This document shows, in pieces, positions 35,384 through 44,776 of a DNA stretch of 64,000 nt. Where the stretch lies: positions 1-64,000 of the forward strand of contig SHZM01000005.1 in NCBI GenBank assembly GCA_009692265.1. Reading direction: 5' to 3'. A program made the position numbers and the translations under genes. How positions within the stretch are numbered: the first letter of the stretch is position 1; each line of letters begins with the position of its first letter. Source of the stretch: Gammaproteobacteria bacterium (lineage in GTDB: Bacteria; Pseudomonadota; Gammaproteobacteria; Ga0077536). Under the pieces are notes generated by a model. The model ran no database searches. It saw nothing but the letters and a program-made list of their open reading frames with translations, and was not told the DNA's origin.

Positions 35384-36262
35384 TTGAGGCGAAGGCAAAC
35401 GGCGACGTCACTCCGCGACGAGCCGCTCTTCGGTGTGTGCCTGCTCGCGACCGATCGATCACTCGCACCGACAACGCTCGCGCGGGCGGTAGAAGCCCGC
35501 GATCTGGATATGCTGTTTCTGCCTGAAAATAGCCACATTCCTCTCCAACGCGCCAGGGATTGGCCGTATGCGGAAGCTCTATTAGATCCACTGTCGCGCT
35601 TACACGACCCCTTCGTCGCTCTCGCGCAAGCCGCGGCCGTCACCGAGCACTTGCTCCTTGGCTTCGGGGTCTGTCTGGTCACCCATCGCGATCCCATCAA
35701 CACCGCAAAGGCCGTGGCCTCGCTGGATCAGCTGTCTAGCGGTAGGGTTATTTTCGGTATAGCGGGCGGCGCCCTGGACGAAGCCATGCGCAACCACGGC
35801 ACTGCGTTCAAGCAGCGGTGGCAAATTGTGCGTGACCGGACGCTTGCGATGAAGGCGATTTGGCGCGACGAAATTGCCGAGTATCACGGCGAGTTCGTTG
35901 ATTTTGAGCCGATGTGGTCATTCCCGAAACCGCTACAAGCAGGTGGTCCACCAATTTGGATCGGCTCGAATTCGAAATGGGTGCCGGGACGGGTCGCTGA
36001 GTACGCAGATGGCTGGATGGTTTACAACGGACGTTACGCAGGAGATGCAGTACACGATTTGCGCGTTGCGTGCGATAAGCGCGGACGTAGTTTTGCTGAT
36101 GTTACCTTGGCCTTGATGGATGCACCTTGGGACGCAGGCGAAGCGGTTGGGTTCTTGGAGCAAGGGTACTCGAAGCTTATATTTTTAGTGCCTCCCGACA
36201 GTGGCAATATCGAGGCGGAGCTCGATCGCATCGCCGAAGTTGTGGCGAAGCTAAGGCGTTAA
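35384..36262 (+). CDS. LLM class flavin-dependent oxidoreductase (F420/FMN)
   Basis: A 292-residue luciferase-like monooxygenase of the TIGR03619 type. LDMLFLPENSHIPLQRA, LLLGFGVCLVTHRDPINTAK, ASLDQLSSGRVIFGIAGG and FPKPLQAGGPPIWIGSNSKW are typical. The family was named for F420 but many proteobacterial members probably use FMN. No substrate indication; no cofactor biosynthesis genes are nearby. Start codon uncertain: the first in-frame ATG is used. Confidence 0.85.
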   Translation: MRRRQTATSLRDEPLFGVCLLATDRSLAPTTLARAVEARDLDMLFLPENSHIPLQRARDWPYAEALLDPLSRLHDPFVALAQAAAVTEHLLLGFGVCLVTHRDPINTAKAVASLDQLSSGRVIFGIAGGALDEAMRNHGTAFKQRWQIVRDRTLAMKAIWRDEIAEYHGEFVDFEPMWSFPKPLQAGGPPIWIGSNSKWVPGRVAEYADGWMVYNGRYAGDAVHDLRVACDKRGRSFADVTLALMDAPWDAGEAVGFLEQGYSKLIFLVPPDSGNIEAELDRIAEVVAKLRR

Positions 36263-36314
36263 CTAGCTTAGTGAATAAAGCTGTTCGGGAAATTGTCGTG
36301 AGGAAAATTCGCGC

Positions 36315-36557
36315 GTGAATTACCGCTTCGCGAGTTGGTGGAAGTACGTGTGTGATCGCGGAGTTGTGCGACGAGCCGTCAAAGTTGCTTTCGTCGTCGG
36401 CACCGTATTGGCCGTGATCAATTACGGAGACAGGTTTTTGAGCGACTCGTTATCAAGTCGGGACCTACTGAAAATCGCGATTACGTACCTTGTCCCGTAT
36501 TGTGTAGCGACTTATTCTGCGGCGAGTGTGCTCGCCTCGGCGCGAACCAATCAATAA
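36315..36557 (+). CDS. nrtS: NrtS-like small nitrate/nitrite transporter
   Basis: An 80-residue membrane protein with two helices (KVAFVVGTVLAVINYGDRFL and LLKIAITYLVPYCVATYSAA), matching the small NrtS family, described as nitrate transporters. A GTG at 36315 follows AGGAAAA. It precedes a nitroreductase gene by 18 bp, so the two may be co-transcribed. Confidence 0.75.
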   Translation: MNYRFASWWKYVCDRGVVRRAVKVAFVVGTVLAVINYGDRFLSDSLSSRDLLKIAITYLVPYCVATYSAASVLASARTNQ

Positions 36558-36575
36558 TGGTCGGAAGGTAACAGC

Positions 36576-37163
36576 GTGGAATCCTCAACGAGTCCGATTC
36601 ATCCTCTATTAGCAAGTCGTTGGAGCCCCCGAGCTTTTGCTGATCGCGATCTCGATCTCGAGACCTTGGGAACGTTGCTCCAAGCCACGCGTTGGTCACC
36701 TTCCTGTTATAACGATCAACCTTGGAGCTTTGTGCTTGCGCGTCGCGACGACGATGCGTATCAGAACCTGCTCGACTGCCTGGTTCCGCAGAATCGGGCC
36801 TGGGCCGCGACCGCACCAGTGTTGGGGTTGGCCGTTGCGCGGCTTCAGTTTGCCCATAACGGCGCACCTAACAGACACGCCTGGTATGACTTAGGACTAG
36901 CCGTCGCGCAATTCATTGTGCAGGCGACAGCACTGGGCCTGTGCGTTCATCAAATGGCCGGATTCGACACTGACGCCGCGCGCCAGCACTGTAAAGTCCC
37001 GAACGGATTCGATCCGGCAGTTGTTTTTGCCCTCGGCTACCAAGGTGATCCAAGCCGCCTACCGGCAGGCGTCACCGAAAAAAATCCCGCGGAACGCGCA
37101 CGCCGTAACGTGTCGGAATTTGTCTTTGCTGGGCGCTGGGGTGTACCGTTCGTGGGACTCTAG
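36576..37163 (+). CDS. Nitroreductase family protein
   Basis: A 195-residue FMN-dependent nitroreductase-like enzyme. SRWSPRAFADRDLDLETLGT with the FMN-binding SRWSPR motif, TRWSPSCYNDQPWSFVLARR, DLGLAVAQFIVQATALGLCV and FALGYQGDPSRLPAG are classic. It may reduce nitro compounds, quinones or act in dehalogenation; substrate unassigned. It follows nrtS by 18 bp. Confidence 0.9.
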   Translation: MESSTSPIHPLLASRWSPRAFADRDLDLETLGTLLQATRWSPSCYNDQPWSFVLARRDDDAYQNLLDCLVPQNRAWAATAPVLGLAVARLQFAHNGAPNRHAWYDLGLAVAQFIVQATALGLCVHQMAGFDTDAARQHCKVPNGFDPAVVFALGYQGDPSRLPAGVTEKNPAERARRNVSEFVFAGRWGVPFVGL

Positions 37164-37265
37164 AGGACCGTTCACCGAAATTTGCCAGTGCTATTCTTGG
37201 CAAACCACCGGCTTTGGCGTAGATCATTAAACTGCAAGTCGCTACTCAATACAGGAGGCTGCGCA

Positions 37266-37604
37266 GTGCCCGTTTATGATTACTGCTGTGATGCCAACGG
37301 CCAGACCGTGGAAGTGCGGCATGGTGTTGATATCGAACTCACGACCTGGGGCGAAGTGTGCTACGCCGCACAAATTGCTTTGGGCGAAACCGATTTCCTG
37401 ACCCCAGTACGAAAGTTAATCTCGGCCCCTGCGATCGCAATTCCGATCAGCAACTCGAAGCTCAAGGGGATGGGCTTCACGAAACTGGTGAAGCGCGACA
37501 GTGGAGTCTACGAGAATGTCACCCGAACTGGCGGCGAGGCGCGCTACATGCAGGCGGGAGATGCGCGGAGTCTGCCGCACCTGAATAAGAAAATCTCTGA
37601 CTAG
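37266..37604 (+). CDS. FmdB-type small protein with degenerate zinc ribbon
   Basis: A 112-residue relative of the FmdB/putative-regulatory zinc-ribbon family. It begins MPVYDYCCDANGQTVEVRHG and has the extension LTTWGEVCYAAQIALG, then LISAPAIAIPISNSKLKGMG, FTKLVKRDSGVYENVTRTG and RYMQAGDARSLPHLNKK. The usual first knuckle Y-x-C-x-x-C-G is changed: the second cysteine is replaced by asparagine (CDANG), so metal binding is doubtful. A GTG at 37266 follows AGGAGG. Confidence 0.8.
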   Translation: MPVYDYCCDANGQTVEVRHGVDIELTTWGEVCYAAQIALGETDFLTPVRKLISAPAIAIPISNSKLKGMGFTKLVKRDSGVYENVTRTGGEARYMQAGDARSLPHLNKKISD

Positions 37605-37650
37605 CCGCGTAGCTCGCCGCTTTCTTCAGCGGGGGACACTACGGCGGTAA

Positions 37651-38304
37651 TCAATTTATACATCTAATCCGCTGAATTTTTTCGTTCTGCGTGAGACGGT
37701 AGAACGCACGCAGTTCGCGCAGAAAGCTCGGGTGCCCGTGATGTCCCGGAAACCGTCGGCGCAGTGCCGAACAATACTTTGCCGCGAAGTAATTCGCTTC
37801 CTGATAGCGAGACTGCGCCTCTTCCCCTAGTGTCATATCGTAGCCTACGGTGTCGAATAACGTCTGATGCAAACCACTCGGGATGCTACCTGCGTTCTGT
37901 TCACTGAATAACTTCGCGCACGCCACGTATTTATCGACTTCCGCCTGTATTTCGAGTTCCAACAAGCTGACGGTATTCTCGCGTTCGACGTTCCAGATCA
38001 CGTAGTGAAGATGGCTCACGCCTTCCAGCGCAATTAAATATTCGGCGAGGTTGCCGGTATGCAGAGATATCGTTGGATTATCGGCTTGCAGCCGCGCCAA
38101 GACTTCCGAATCAATGTAGAGCGATAAACGCGGATCTTCCAGGGTCGGCTGGATGAGTAATCGTTCGAGATTATTCGCGGAGTCGGTCGCTGGTGTCAGC
38201 GCTTCGGCCAGCCGCGCATCGGTGATGACGAAATCATAAATGTCATAAGGCAGCGGCGCCTCATAAAGCGCTGCCAGATCGTGTTGAATCTGAGCTAACA
38301 ACAT
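37651..38304 (-). CDS. Unknown protein, partner of the gene at 38309
   Basis: A 217-residue acidic cytoplasmic protein. Notable parts are LYEAPLPYDIYDFVITDARL near the N-terminus, EYLIALEGVSHLHYVIWNVE in the middle, LLELEIQAEVDKYVACAKLF, and a basic C-terminal stretch YCSALRRRFPGHHGHPSFLR. No signal peptide or membrane segment. It starts 4 bp after the stop of the upstream gene, so they are co-transcribed and probably act together. I do not recognise either family. Confidence 0.8.
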   Translation of the reverse strand: MLLAQIQHDLAALYEAPLPYDIYDFVITDARLAEALTPATDSANNLERLLIQPTLEDPRLSLYIDSEVLARLQADNPTISLHTGNLAEYLIALEGVSHLHYVIWNVERENTVSLLELEIQAEVDKYVACAKLFSEQNAGSIPSGLHQTLFDTVGYDMTLGEEAQSRYQEANYFAAKYCSALRRRFPGHHGHPSFLRELRAFYRLTQNEKIQRIRCIN

Positions 38305-38308
38305 CGCC

Positions 38309-38932
38309 TTAGTGCCGAGCGAAACTTGCGCTCGCGCGGCAAGGTTGCAACCCGTATTGGTGCATTTTGTTTAAGGTGCGCGCGCTTCCAGTGCGTAACC
38401 AAATTTCGTAATCACGAAGCACATCGCGTTTGCTGCCAAGATGCGATTTTTCGGAAACCTCGGCAAGCACGTCGACGAACGTTGGGAATTTACTTCCAAG
38501 CTCCGCATACGGAGAACTCGGTAGCTTAGGAATAAAATTTCCCGACCAGGCTTCATCGAGGTCCCGATAGGCGGTGCTACCCATTGCGATGTAGTAGTCG
38601 ACATCAACTAGCTTTCGCGCCAGATTGCCTGCAAACATCCCTGAGATGAACAACGCGATATCGCCCAAGCGTTTCAACGCGAGCTTGCGTTGGGAGTCGC
38701 CTTCCGCGTGGACAACGTCCGCGTACTGCAGCGCCAGCGGTTTAATATCCAACCCTTCCTGAGTGCGGGCAAACAGCTGCTCGGGATCCGCAAATTGCGT
38801 GAGCATGTCGGCGAGATAGTTCAAGGTTTGGGGATCCGCGGCGACCTGCTGATGAGCGACGGACGCCGCCAGCTGCGCGTGAAAGTAATCGTGAACGTTG
38901 ACGTTCGTGAGAACTGAGAAGGTGTTCGACAT
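38309..38932 (-). CDS. Unknown protein, first gene of a two-gene operon
   Basis: A 207-residue helical protein from an ATG at 38932 behind GAGG. Features are VNVHDYFHAQLAASVAHQQV, YLADMLTQFADPEQLF, LKRLGDIALFISGMFAGNLA, DVDYYIAMGSTAYRDL and YEIWLRTGSARTLNKMHQYG. Residues 90-110 are hydrophobic (DIALFISGMFAG) but conserved-looking polar flanks argue against a membrane helix. No recognised domain. The tight pairing with the 37651 gene suggests a shared complex or pathway. Confidence 0.8.
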   Translation of the reverse strand: MSNTFSVLTNVNVHDYFHAQLAASVAHQQVAADPQTLNYLADMLTQFADPEQLFARTQEGLDIKPLALQYADVVHAEGDSQRKLALKRLGDIALFISGMFAGNLARKLVDVDYYIAMGSTAYRDLDEAWSGNFIPKLPSSPYAELGSKFPTFVDVLAEVSEKSHLGSKRDVLRDYEIWLRTGSARTLNKMHQYGLQPCRASASFARH

Positions 38933-39264
38933 CGCGATACCTCGTCGTTGTACTCGTACAGCCGTGCTATCGGCACGAGCCCGCCGTTGCTTCAACTCAC
39001 ACGCAGCAGGCACTGGAAACGAGACCGGAGTCCGTGCTGTCCTAGTTAGTCTCTCGCAAGAAGCTTGCCATTCGAGATCGGTCCGATTGCAATCAGCCGA
39101 CTCGGCGCGCGGCTGCTAAAAGCGACGATGAAGTGCAAACCACATCACGCTTTACGGTAAAAGCACAGGCACCTTATCAAAAACTGCTAACGAGCAGGCA
39201 ACCTAAAGTTCATTGAGGACGGGCCACCGAGGCGCGGTTGGTCGTTCCAACACGACAAAACCTG
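38933..39264. other. Intergenic region, no gene seen
   Basis: About 330 bp between the divergent-facing promoter of the two-gene operon and the groEL terminator. Short frames here have no coding character. It should hold the promoter for the 38309 gene; no clear operator or RNA structure seen. Confidence 0.5.
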
Positions 39265-39298
39265 ACCCAAAAAGAAAGCCCCGCGGAAGCGGGGCTTT
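39265..39298 (-). terminator. Rho-independent terminator of groESL
   Basis: A perfect 10-bp stem AAAGCCCCGC/GCGGGGCTTT with a 4-nt loop (39275-39298), followed on the transcribed strand by CTTTTTGGG. It lies 27 bp past the groEL stop. Confidence 0.92.
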
Positions 39299-39324
39299 CG
39301 AGGAGCAGATGTTAAGCGAGATGC

Positions 39325-40974
<1,650 letters not shown>

Positions 40975-40998
40975 TTAGTTTGATTCCGGGTGCGCGAG

Positions 40999-41286
40999 TT
41001 AGGCCAGAACGGCCATGATGTCGTCTTCACGCATCACGACGTATTCAACGCCTTCGACCTTCACCTCGGTGCCGGAATACTTGCCGAACAATATTTTCTC
41101 ACCGACTTTGACGTCGAGGCCACGAACTTGGCCGTTTTCGAGAATTTTGCCGTTTCCAACAGCGAGAACTTCACCTCTAATGGGTTTTTCTGCTGCTGAA
41201 TCTGGAATAACGATGCCGCCGGCAGAGGTTTTTTCCTCTTCTAGGCGCTTGACCAATACGCGGTCATGTAGTGGGCGAATTTTCAT
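40999..41286 (-). CDS. groS: Co-chaperonin GroES
   Basis: A 95-residue cap of the GroEL chamber. It starts [18 protein letters not shown], contains the mobile loop [12 protein letters not shown]-like segment ([14 protein letters not shown]) and ends [12 protein letters not shown]. An ATG at 41286 with GGAG upstream; the longer open frame upstream runs through the CIRCE element and is not coding. Confidence 0.98.
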   Translation of the reverse strand: MKIRPLHDRVLVKRLEEEKTSAGGIVIPDSAAEKPIRGEVLAVGNGKILENGQVRGLDVKVGEKILFGKYSGTEVKVEGVEYVVMREDDIMAVLA

Positions 41287-41339
41287 GACAATGTTTCTCC
41301 TTAGTAACTCATTGAATAAGATGCCAATAAGAATTTTTA

Positions 41340-41366
41340 TTAGCACTCGATGACGAGTAGTGCTAA
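41340..41366. promoter_or_regulatory. CIRCE element (HrcA operator)
   Basis: TTAGCACTC - 9 bp - TAGTGCTAA, one base away from the consensus TTAGCACTC-N9-GAGTGCTAA. It lies 54-80 bp upstream of groES and 69 bp upstream of the divergent gene at 41435, so HrcA repression of groESL on heat shock is expected. hrcA is not in this window. Confidence 0.93.
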
Positions 41367-41434
41367 TGATAAACAGGCTCCAGGCTGATATCAACACTAA
41401 ATTTTGCTGGACGGCCGAGCCAAGGGAGGTATTT

Positions 41435-41998
41435 TTGAACAATGCTGTGGATAGCGAGCCGCGCGATGCTTTCGTGTGGACGGTCAGAGCAGGTAGCTTT
41501 CTAAGCTTATTGCTTGTCTCGTTTGGGGCATTTGGCGCGTCTCCAAGGCCTAATGCCTGCGAAATCGAAGCCCAGGACGTCTCAATCAATGTGGTCGCCG
41601 CGCCTGCCGCCGACGCTTGGGGGCCGACGATCGAAATTAGCCTTAGCCACGCTGGACAGACCTTAACCCGTTTAATCGCGGAGGAGTCGCGCCCGATAGA
41701 AACCTGTTGGTGGACAGATTTAGGCCGCGATGGGGTTGAAGACTTGGTAATTGCGTTCGGAAGCAGCGGCGACCTCGCCAGCGGCGCGCAGGTCTACGCC
41801 TGGGTCGATGGCCACCTGCAAGCCCACACATTGCCGCCTATCACCAACGTTCCCGGGGTGACGTGGCGCTACGTGGTGACCGAGCAGGCCGTATGGGCGT
41901 ATCCGCTGGCCGACTCCGGGACGGGCGTTGCCAGTCGTCGCCACCACGGCGAGACCTGGGTTACGGACTCGAAGACTGTTGTAGCACCTAATCCATGA
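41435..41998 (+). CDS. Exported hypothetical protein
   Basis: A 187-residue protein with an uncleaved-looking or signal hydrophobic segment near the N-terminus ([18 protein letters not shown]). The mature part has one FG-GAP-like strand ([20 protein letters not shown]) and two cysteines (NACEIE, ETCWW) that could pair. A TTG at 41435 is chosen because a strong AGGGAGGT lies 5 bp before it; the frame is open upstream through the CIRCE region. It is divergent from groES. No named family. Confidence 0.65.
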   Translation: MNNAVDSEPRDAFVWTVRAGSFLSLLLVSFGAFGASPRPNACEIEAQDVSINVVAAPAADAWGPTIEISLSHAGQTLTRLIAEESRPIETCWWTDLGRDGVEDLVIAFGSSGDLASGAQVYAWVDGHLQAHTLPPITNVPGVTWRYVVTEQAVWAYPLADSGTGVASRRHHGETWVTDSKTVVAPNP

Positions 41999-42142
41999 AG
42001 CGGACTTCCTTGTTGTCCATACCTAAGGGCCCGAGCACCGGACTACGGCTCGCGGGAGGGTGACTGCACCAAGCAATTCAGGCTATATAGATCAAATATG
42101 CGCGCGCAAAGCCCGCGAGCTTTATAACGTTGGATATCAACT

Positions 42143-42832
42143 ATGACTCTCGATGCCATAAGCACGACTGAATACCTGCAACAGCTACTCACGCAATGCC
42201 ATCGGCGACGTTACGGACCAAAGGCGGCCATCATCCGCACCGGTGATCGCGCCGATGAACTTTTCTACATTGTCTCCGGATCGGTATCTGTGTTGCTGGA
42301 GGACGACCAAGGCCATGAACTCGTGCTCGCGTATCTGAACGCGGGCGAATTCTTCGGCGAGATCGGATTGTTCGTCGAAGACGGTAACCGCTCGGCGCTG
42401 GTGCGCGCGCGCAACGAATGCGAAATAGCCCACATTGGCTACGCAAAACTTAAGACCTTAACGTCCTTGTATCCACGCTTAGTTACCTGTATGACCGCGC
42501 AATTAGCGCGCCGTCTACGCAACACCAATCGAAAACTTGGCGATTTAGCGTTCATGGATGTCTATGGGCGTATCGCACGAACGTTACTAGACTTAAGCGA
42601 ACAACCGGATTCGCTAACCCATCCCGACGGTATGCAAGTGCGGGTTACCCGACAGGAGCTTGCGCGACTTGTCGGCTGCTCGCGCGAAATGGTCGGCAAG
42701 GTTCTAAAAGAAATGGAAGAGCAGAAACAAATCAGGCTCAGCGGAAAAAACATTGTCCTCCTCGGAGTCCGAATTCGCGGAGCACGCCGCGGATCGGGTG
42801 ATCAAGCGCTCCAGCGTCCCTGGATTACTTAG
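42143..42832 (+). CDS. crp: CRP/Vfr-type cAMP-dependent transcription regulator
   Basis: A 229-residue CRP-family global regulator closest to Vfr/CRP of gammaproteobacteria. The cyclic-nucleotide-binding domain has IIRTGDRADELFYIVSGSV, AYLNAGEFFGEIGLF and RSALVRARNECEIAHI; the dimer helix follows, and the winged helix has RQELARLVGCSREMVGKVLK. The C-terminal about 19 residues (RIRGARRGSGDQALQRPWIT) extend past the normal end. It could act on many loci; no obvious site is seen at its own promoter. Confidence 0.93.
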   Translation: MTLDAISTTEYLQQLLTQCHRRRYGPKAAIIRTGDRADELFYIVSGSVSVLLEDDQGHELVLAYLNAGEFFGEIGLFVEDGNRSALVRARNECEIAHIGYAKLKTLTSLYPRLVTCMTAQLARRLRNTNRKLGDLAFMDVYGRIARTLLDLSEQPDSLTHPDGMQVRVTRQELARLVGCSREMVGKVLKEMEEQKQIRLSGKNIVLLGVRIRGARRGSGDQALQRPWIT

Positions 42833-42942
42833 TTTAACGGTGCATGAACAATTAACCTGAGTTTTTTCATTAGCACAATAGCCGAGCCGCGCTCAACTCA
42901 ATATACTTCGGGCAACCCTTTCACGCTGCCAGGAACCTAGTT

Positions 42943-44019
42943 CTGAAACGCCAACGTTCGCGACGAGATCAATTTCGATCGCGTTTCGCTCCCACGATTT
43001 TTTTGGTAAGTCTTGTTATCGCGCTATTCAACAGCGCGTGCGCGGCTGTCGGCCTTGAGGATGCCGAGGCGGCGCTACGTCGCGGGGACTACACGAGCGC
43101 CATCCCAATCTACCGGGCTCTTTCCGACGCTGGTGATGTCCAGGCGACCGTCAGGCTTGCCGGGCTCTATCAGAAGGGAGAGGGTATCCCCAGAGATATC
43201 GCGCGCGCCGTAGCGCTATATAAACAAGCGGCATCACAAAAAAACACCGATGCTTTGTACAACCTCGGTAATCTGTATCTACTAGGTGAGGGGGTGCCAC
43301 AAGATGATGACTGGGCGTTCACCTATTATCGACAGGCTGCGGAACAAGGGCATCCCTTAGCGCAAAAGAACGTTCGAGAATTTTATCGCGCTGCCGGAGT
43401 GATCCCTGCATCGCCCACCACACCGCCGCCTGTAAGCGCGCCGGTGCCTGCCAGCCCACAGTCAACAGATTCGGTGCCACGCGATCCTGAATACGAACAT
43501 GAGATCCCAGTCGAGTACTCGGCGGACGAATTAAAAGCAATCGATATCGCCCGTGCTCACGGCATCGTGGTCGACATTTATGCCAGTAGTCCCGAGCCAA
43601 GGTCGAATCCGAGCACCGAACCCGTTGAAGACATCCCCGCCATGGAATTAACACTGGCGACCGTGCGCTCCACCCTCGCCAGTGGCAATACCGGTCAAGC
43701 ACTCGGTGAGCTTGAGATCCTCGCCAGTAACGGTAACGCCGAAGCGCAGTTTGTGCTGTCAGAATTGCTTGCAACGCTAAACGGAAACCCCGACGAACAA
43801 GGCCAGGCGTTGTTGTGGCTAAAACGGTCAGCGCAGGCAGGATTCGCAGATGCTCAATTTAAACTTGGCAATCATTATTTAAGTGGCGACCGCGTTCCTT
43901 CCGACGAAGCAGAAGCGGTGACGTGGTATCGTGCCGCGGCTCGTCAAGGACATGCGGCGGCGCGCGCTAAGCTTGACTCCCTCTATCGCCAGGCAGGGCT
44001 CAAGGTGCCGCCCTTATAA
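42943..44019 (+). CDS. Exported Sel1-repeat protein
   Basis: A periplasmic protein built of Sel1/TPR-like repeats: an N-terminal set (LRRGDYTSAIPIYRALSDAG, VRLAGLYQKGEGIP, YNLGNLYLLGEGVP), a proline-rich linker (about residues 160-185), and a C-terminal set (AQFKLGNHYLSGDRVPSDEA). The first standard start codon is a TTG at 43003, but the frame extends upstream to a CTG at 42943 that follows AGGA by 8 bp and adds a proper signal peptide (KRQRSRRDQFRSRF then APTIFLVSLVIALF, cleavage after NSACA). Sel1 proteins act as scaffolds or regulators. Confidence 0.8.
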   Translation: MKRQRSRRDQFRSRFAPTIFLVSLVIALFNSACAAVGLEDAEAALRRGDYTSAIPIYRALSDAGDVQATVRLAGLYQKGEGIPRDIARAVALYKQAASQKNTDALYNLGNLYLLGEGVPQDDDWAFTYYRQAAEQGHPLAQKNVREFYRAAGVIPASPTTPPPVSAPVPASPQSTDSVPRDPEYEHEIPVEYSADELKAIDIARAHGIVVDIYASSPEPRSNPSTEPVEDIPAMELTLATVRSTLASGNTGQALGELEILASNGNAEAQFVLSELLATLNGNPDEQGQALLWLKRSAQAGFADAQFKLGNHYLSGDRVPSDEAEAVTWYRAAARQGHAAARAKLDSLYRQAGLKVPPL

Positions 44020-44069
44020 GTGATAAGCGCCGCTCGCGAGCCGCGACTGAGTCACTACAAACCACGATT

Positions 44070-44690
44070 ATGAGCAACAGCAATTTTTTCATTTTCCCAC
44101 GTTTGACCGAGCTCACCGAACGCTTGGCCGGTGTCGAGGCTGTGCGCCAACGAGCCACAGAGTGTGCTACCGGTCATGTGTTGGAACTGAGTGCACGAAG
44201 CCATAACAACCTTTTCTACTATCCTCGAACTATCACGTCCTTGACGGCCTTGGTCTCCGGTCGGGCGCTGGGTGCCGCGCCCCGTCAACACGCGCGCCAG
44301 GTATTGTTTCCGGTGGATATCCGCGAGGGAAGTTGCGATCAGATCCCGTTGAAGGATCATCGCTTTGATTGTGTCGTAAGCACCTTTGCGTTGGGTACGG
44401 CGCCAAACGTAGATCTTGCGTTACAAGAAATAAAACGAGTGCTTAAACCTGCTGGTCGCCTGCTGTTCGCGGAATTTGGTCTCAGCCGCGACCGTAAGGT
44501 CGCAACCTGGCAACGCCGCTTCGGTTGGCTTAATCGGGCTTTCCACGGCGTTGCGTTACCGATGGCTATATTTGAGGATGCGCTGGCGTCGAATGGGTTT
44601 TCATTGCGCAGTAGCGCCTGTAAGTACCTTCAGTACGTGCCTCGTGCACTCGGCTGCTATTACGAGGGGGTTGCGTCGAACGAGGAGTAA
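44070..44690 (+). CDS. Class I SAM-dependent methyltransferase
   Basis: A 206-residue methyltransferase of the Methyltransf_11 type. DHRFDCVVSTFALGTAPNVD and EIKRVLKPAGRLLFAEFGLS are the post-II and post-III motifs. The N-terminal motif I is poor (ATGHVLELSARSHNNLFYY), so the SAM site is divergent. Convergent with the FimV-like gene downstream. Substrate unknown. Confidence 0.8.
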   Translation: MSNSNFFIFPRLTELTERLAGVEAVRQRATECATGHVLELSARSHNNLFYYPRTITSLTALVSGRALGAAPRQHARQVLFPVDIREGSCDQIPLKDHRFDCVVSTFALGTAPNVDLALQEIKRVLKPAGRLLFAEFGLSRDRKVATWQRRFGWLNRAFHGVALPMAIFEDALASNGFSLRSSACKYLQYVPRALGCYYEGVASNEE

Positions 44691-44776
44691 TTCCAAAGTC
44701 GCGGGAGCGGATGCGTCTGTACCGAATTTCATGGCACCGGCGCTTAGATACACCGTTGAGATTTTTGCAGCAATCG

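Noticed and set aside
41287-41589. N-terminal extension of groES
   Set aside because: Crosses the CIRCE element and lacks similarity; GroES starts at 41286.
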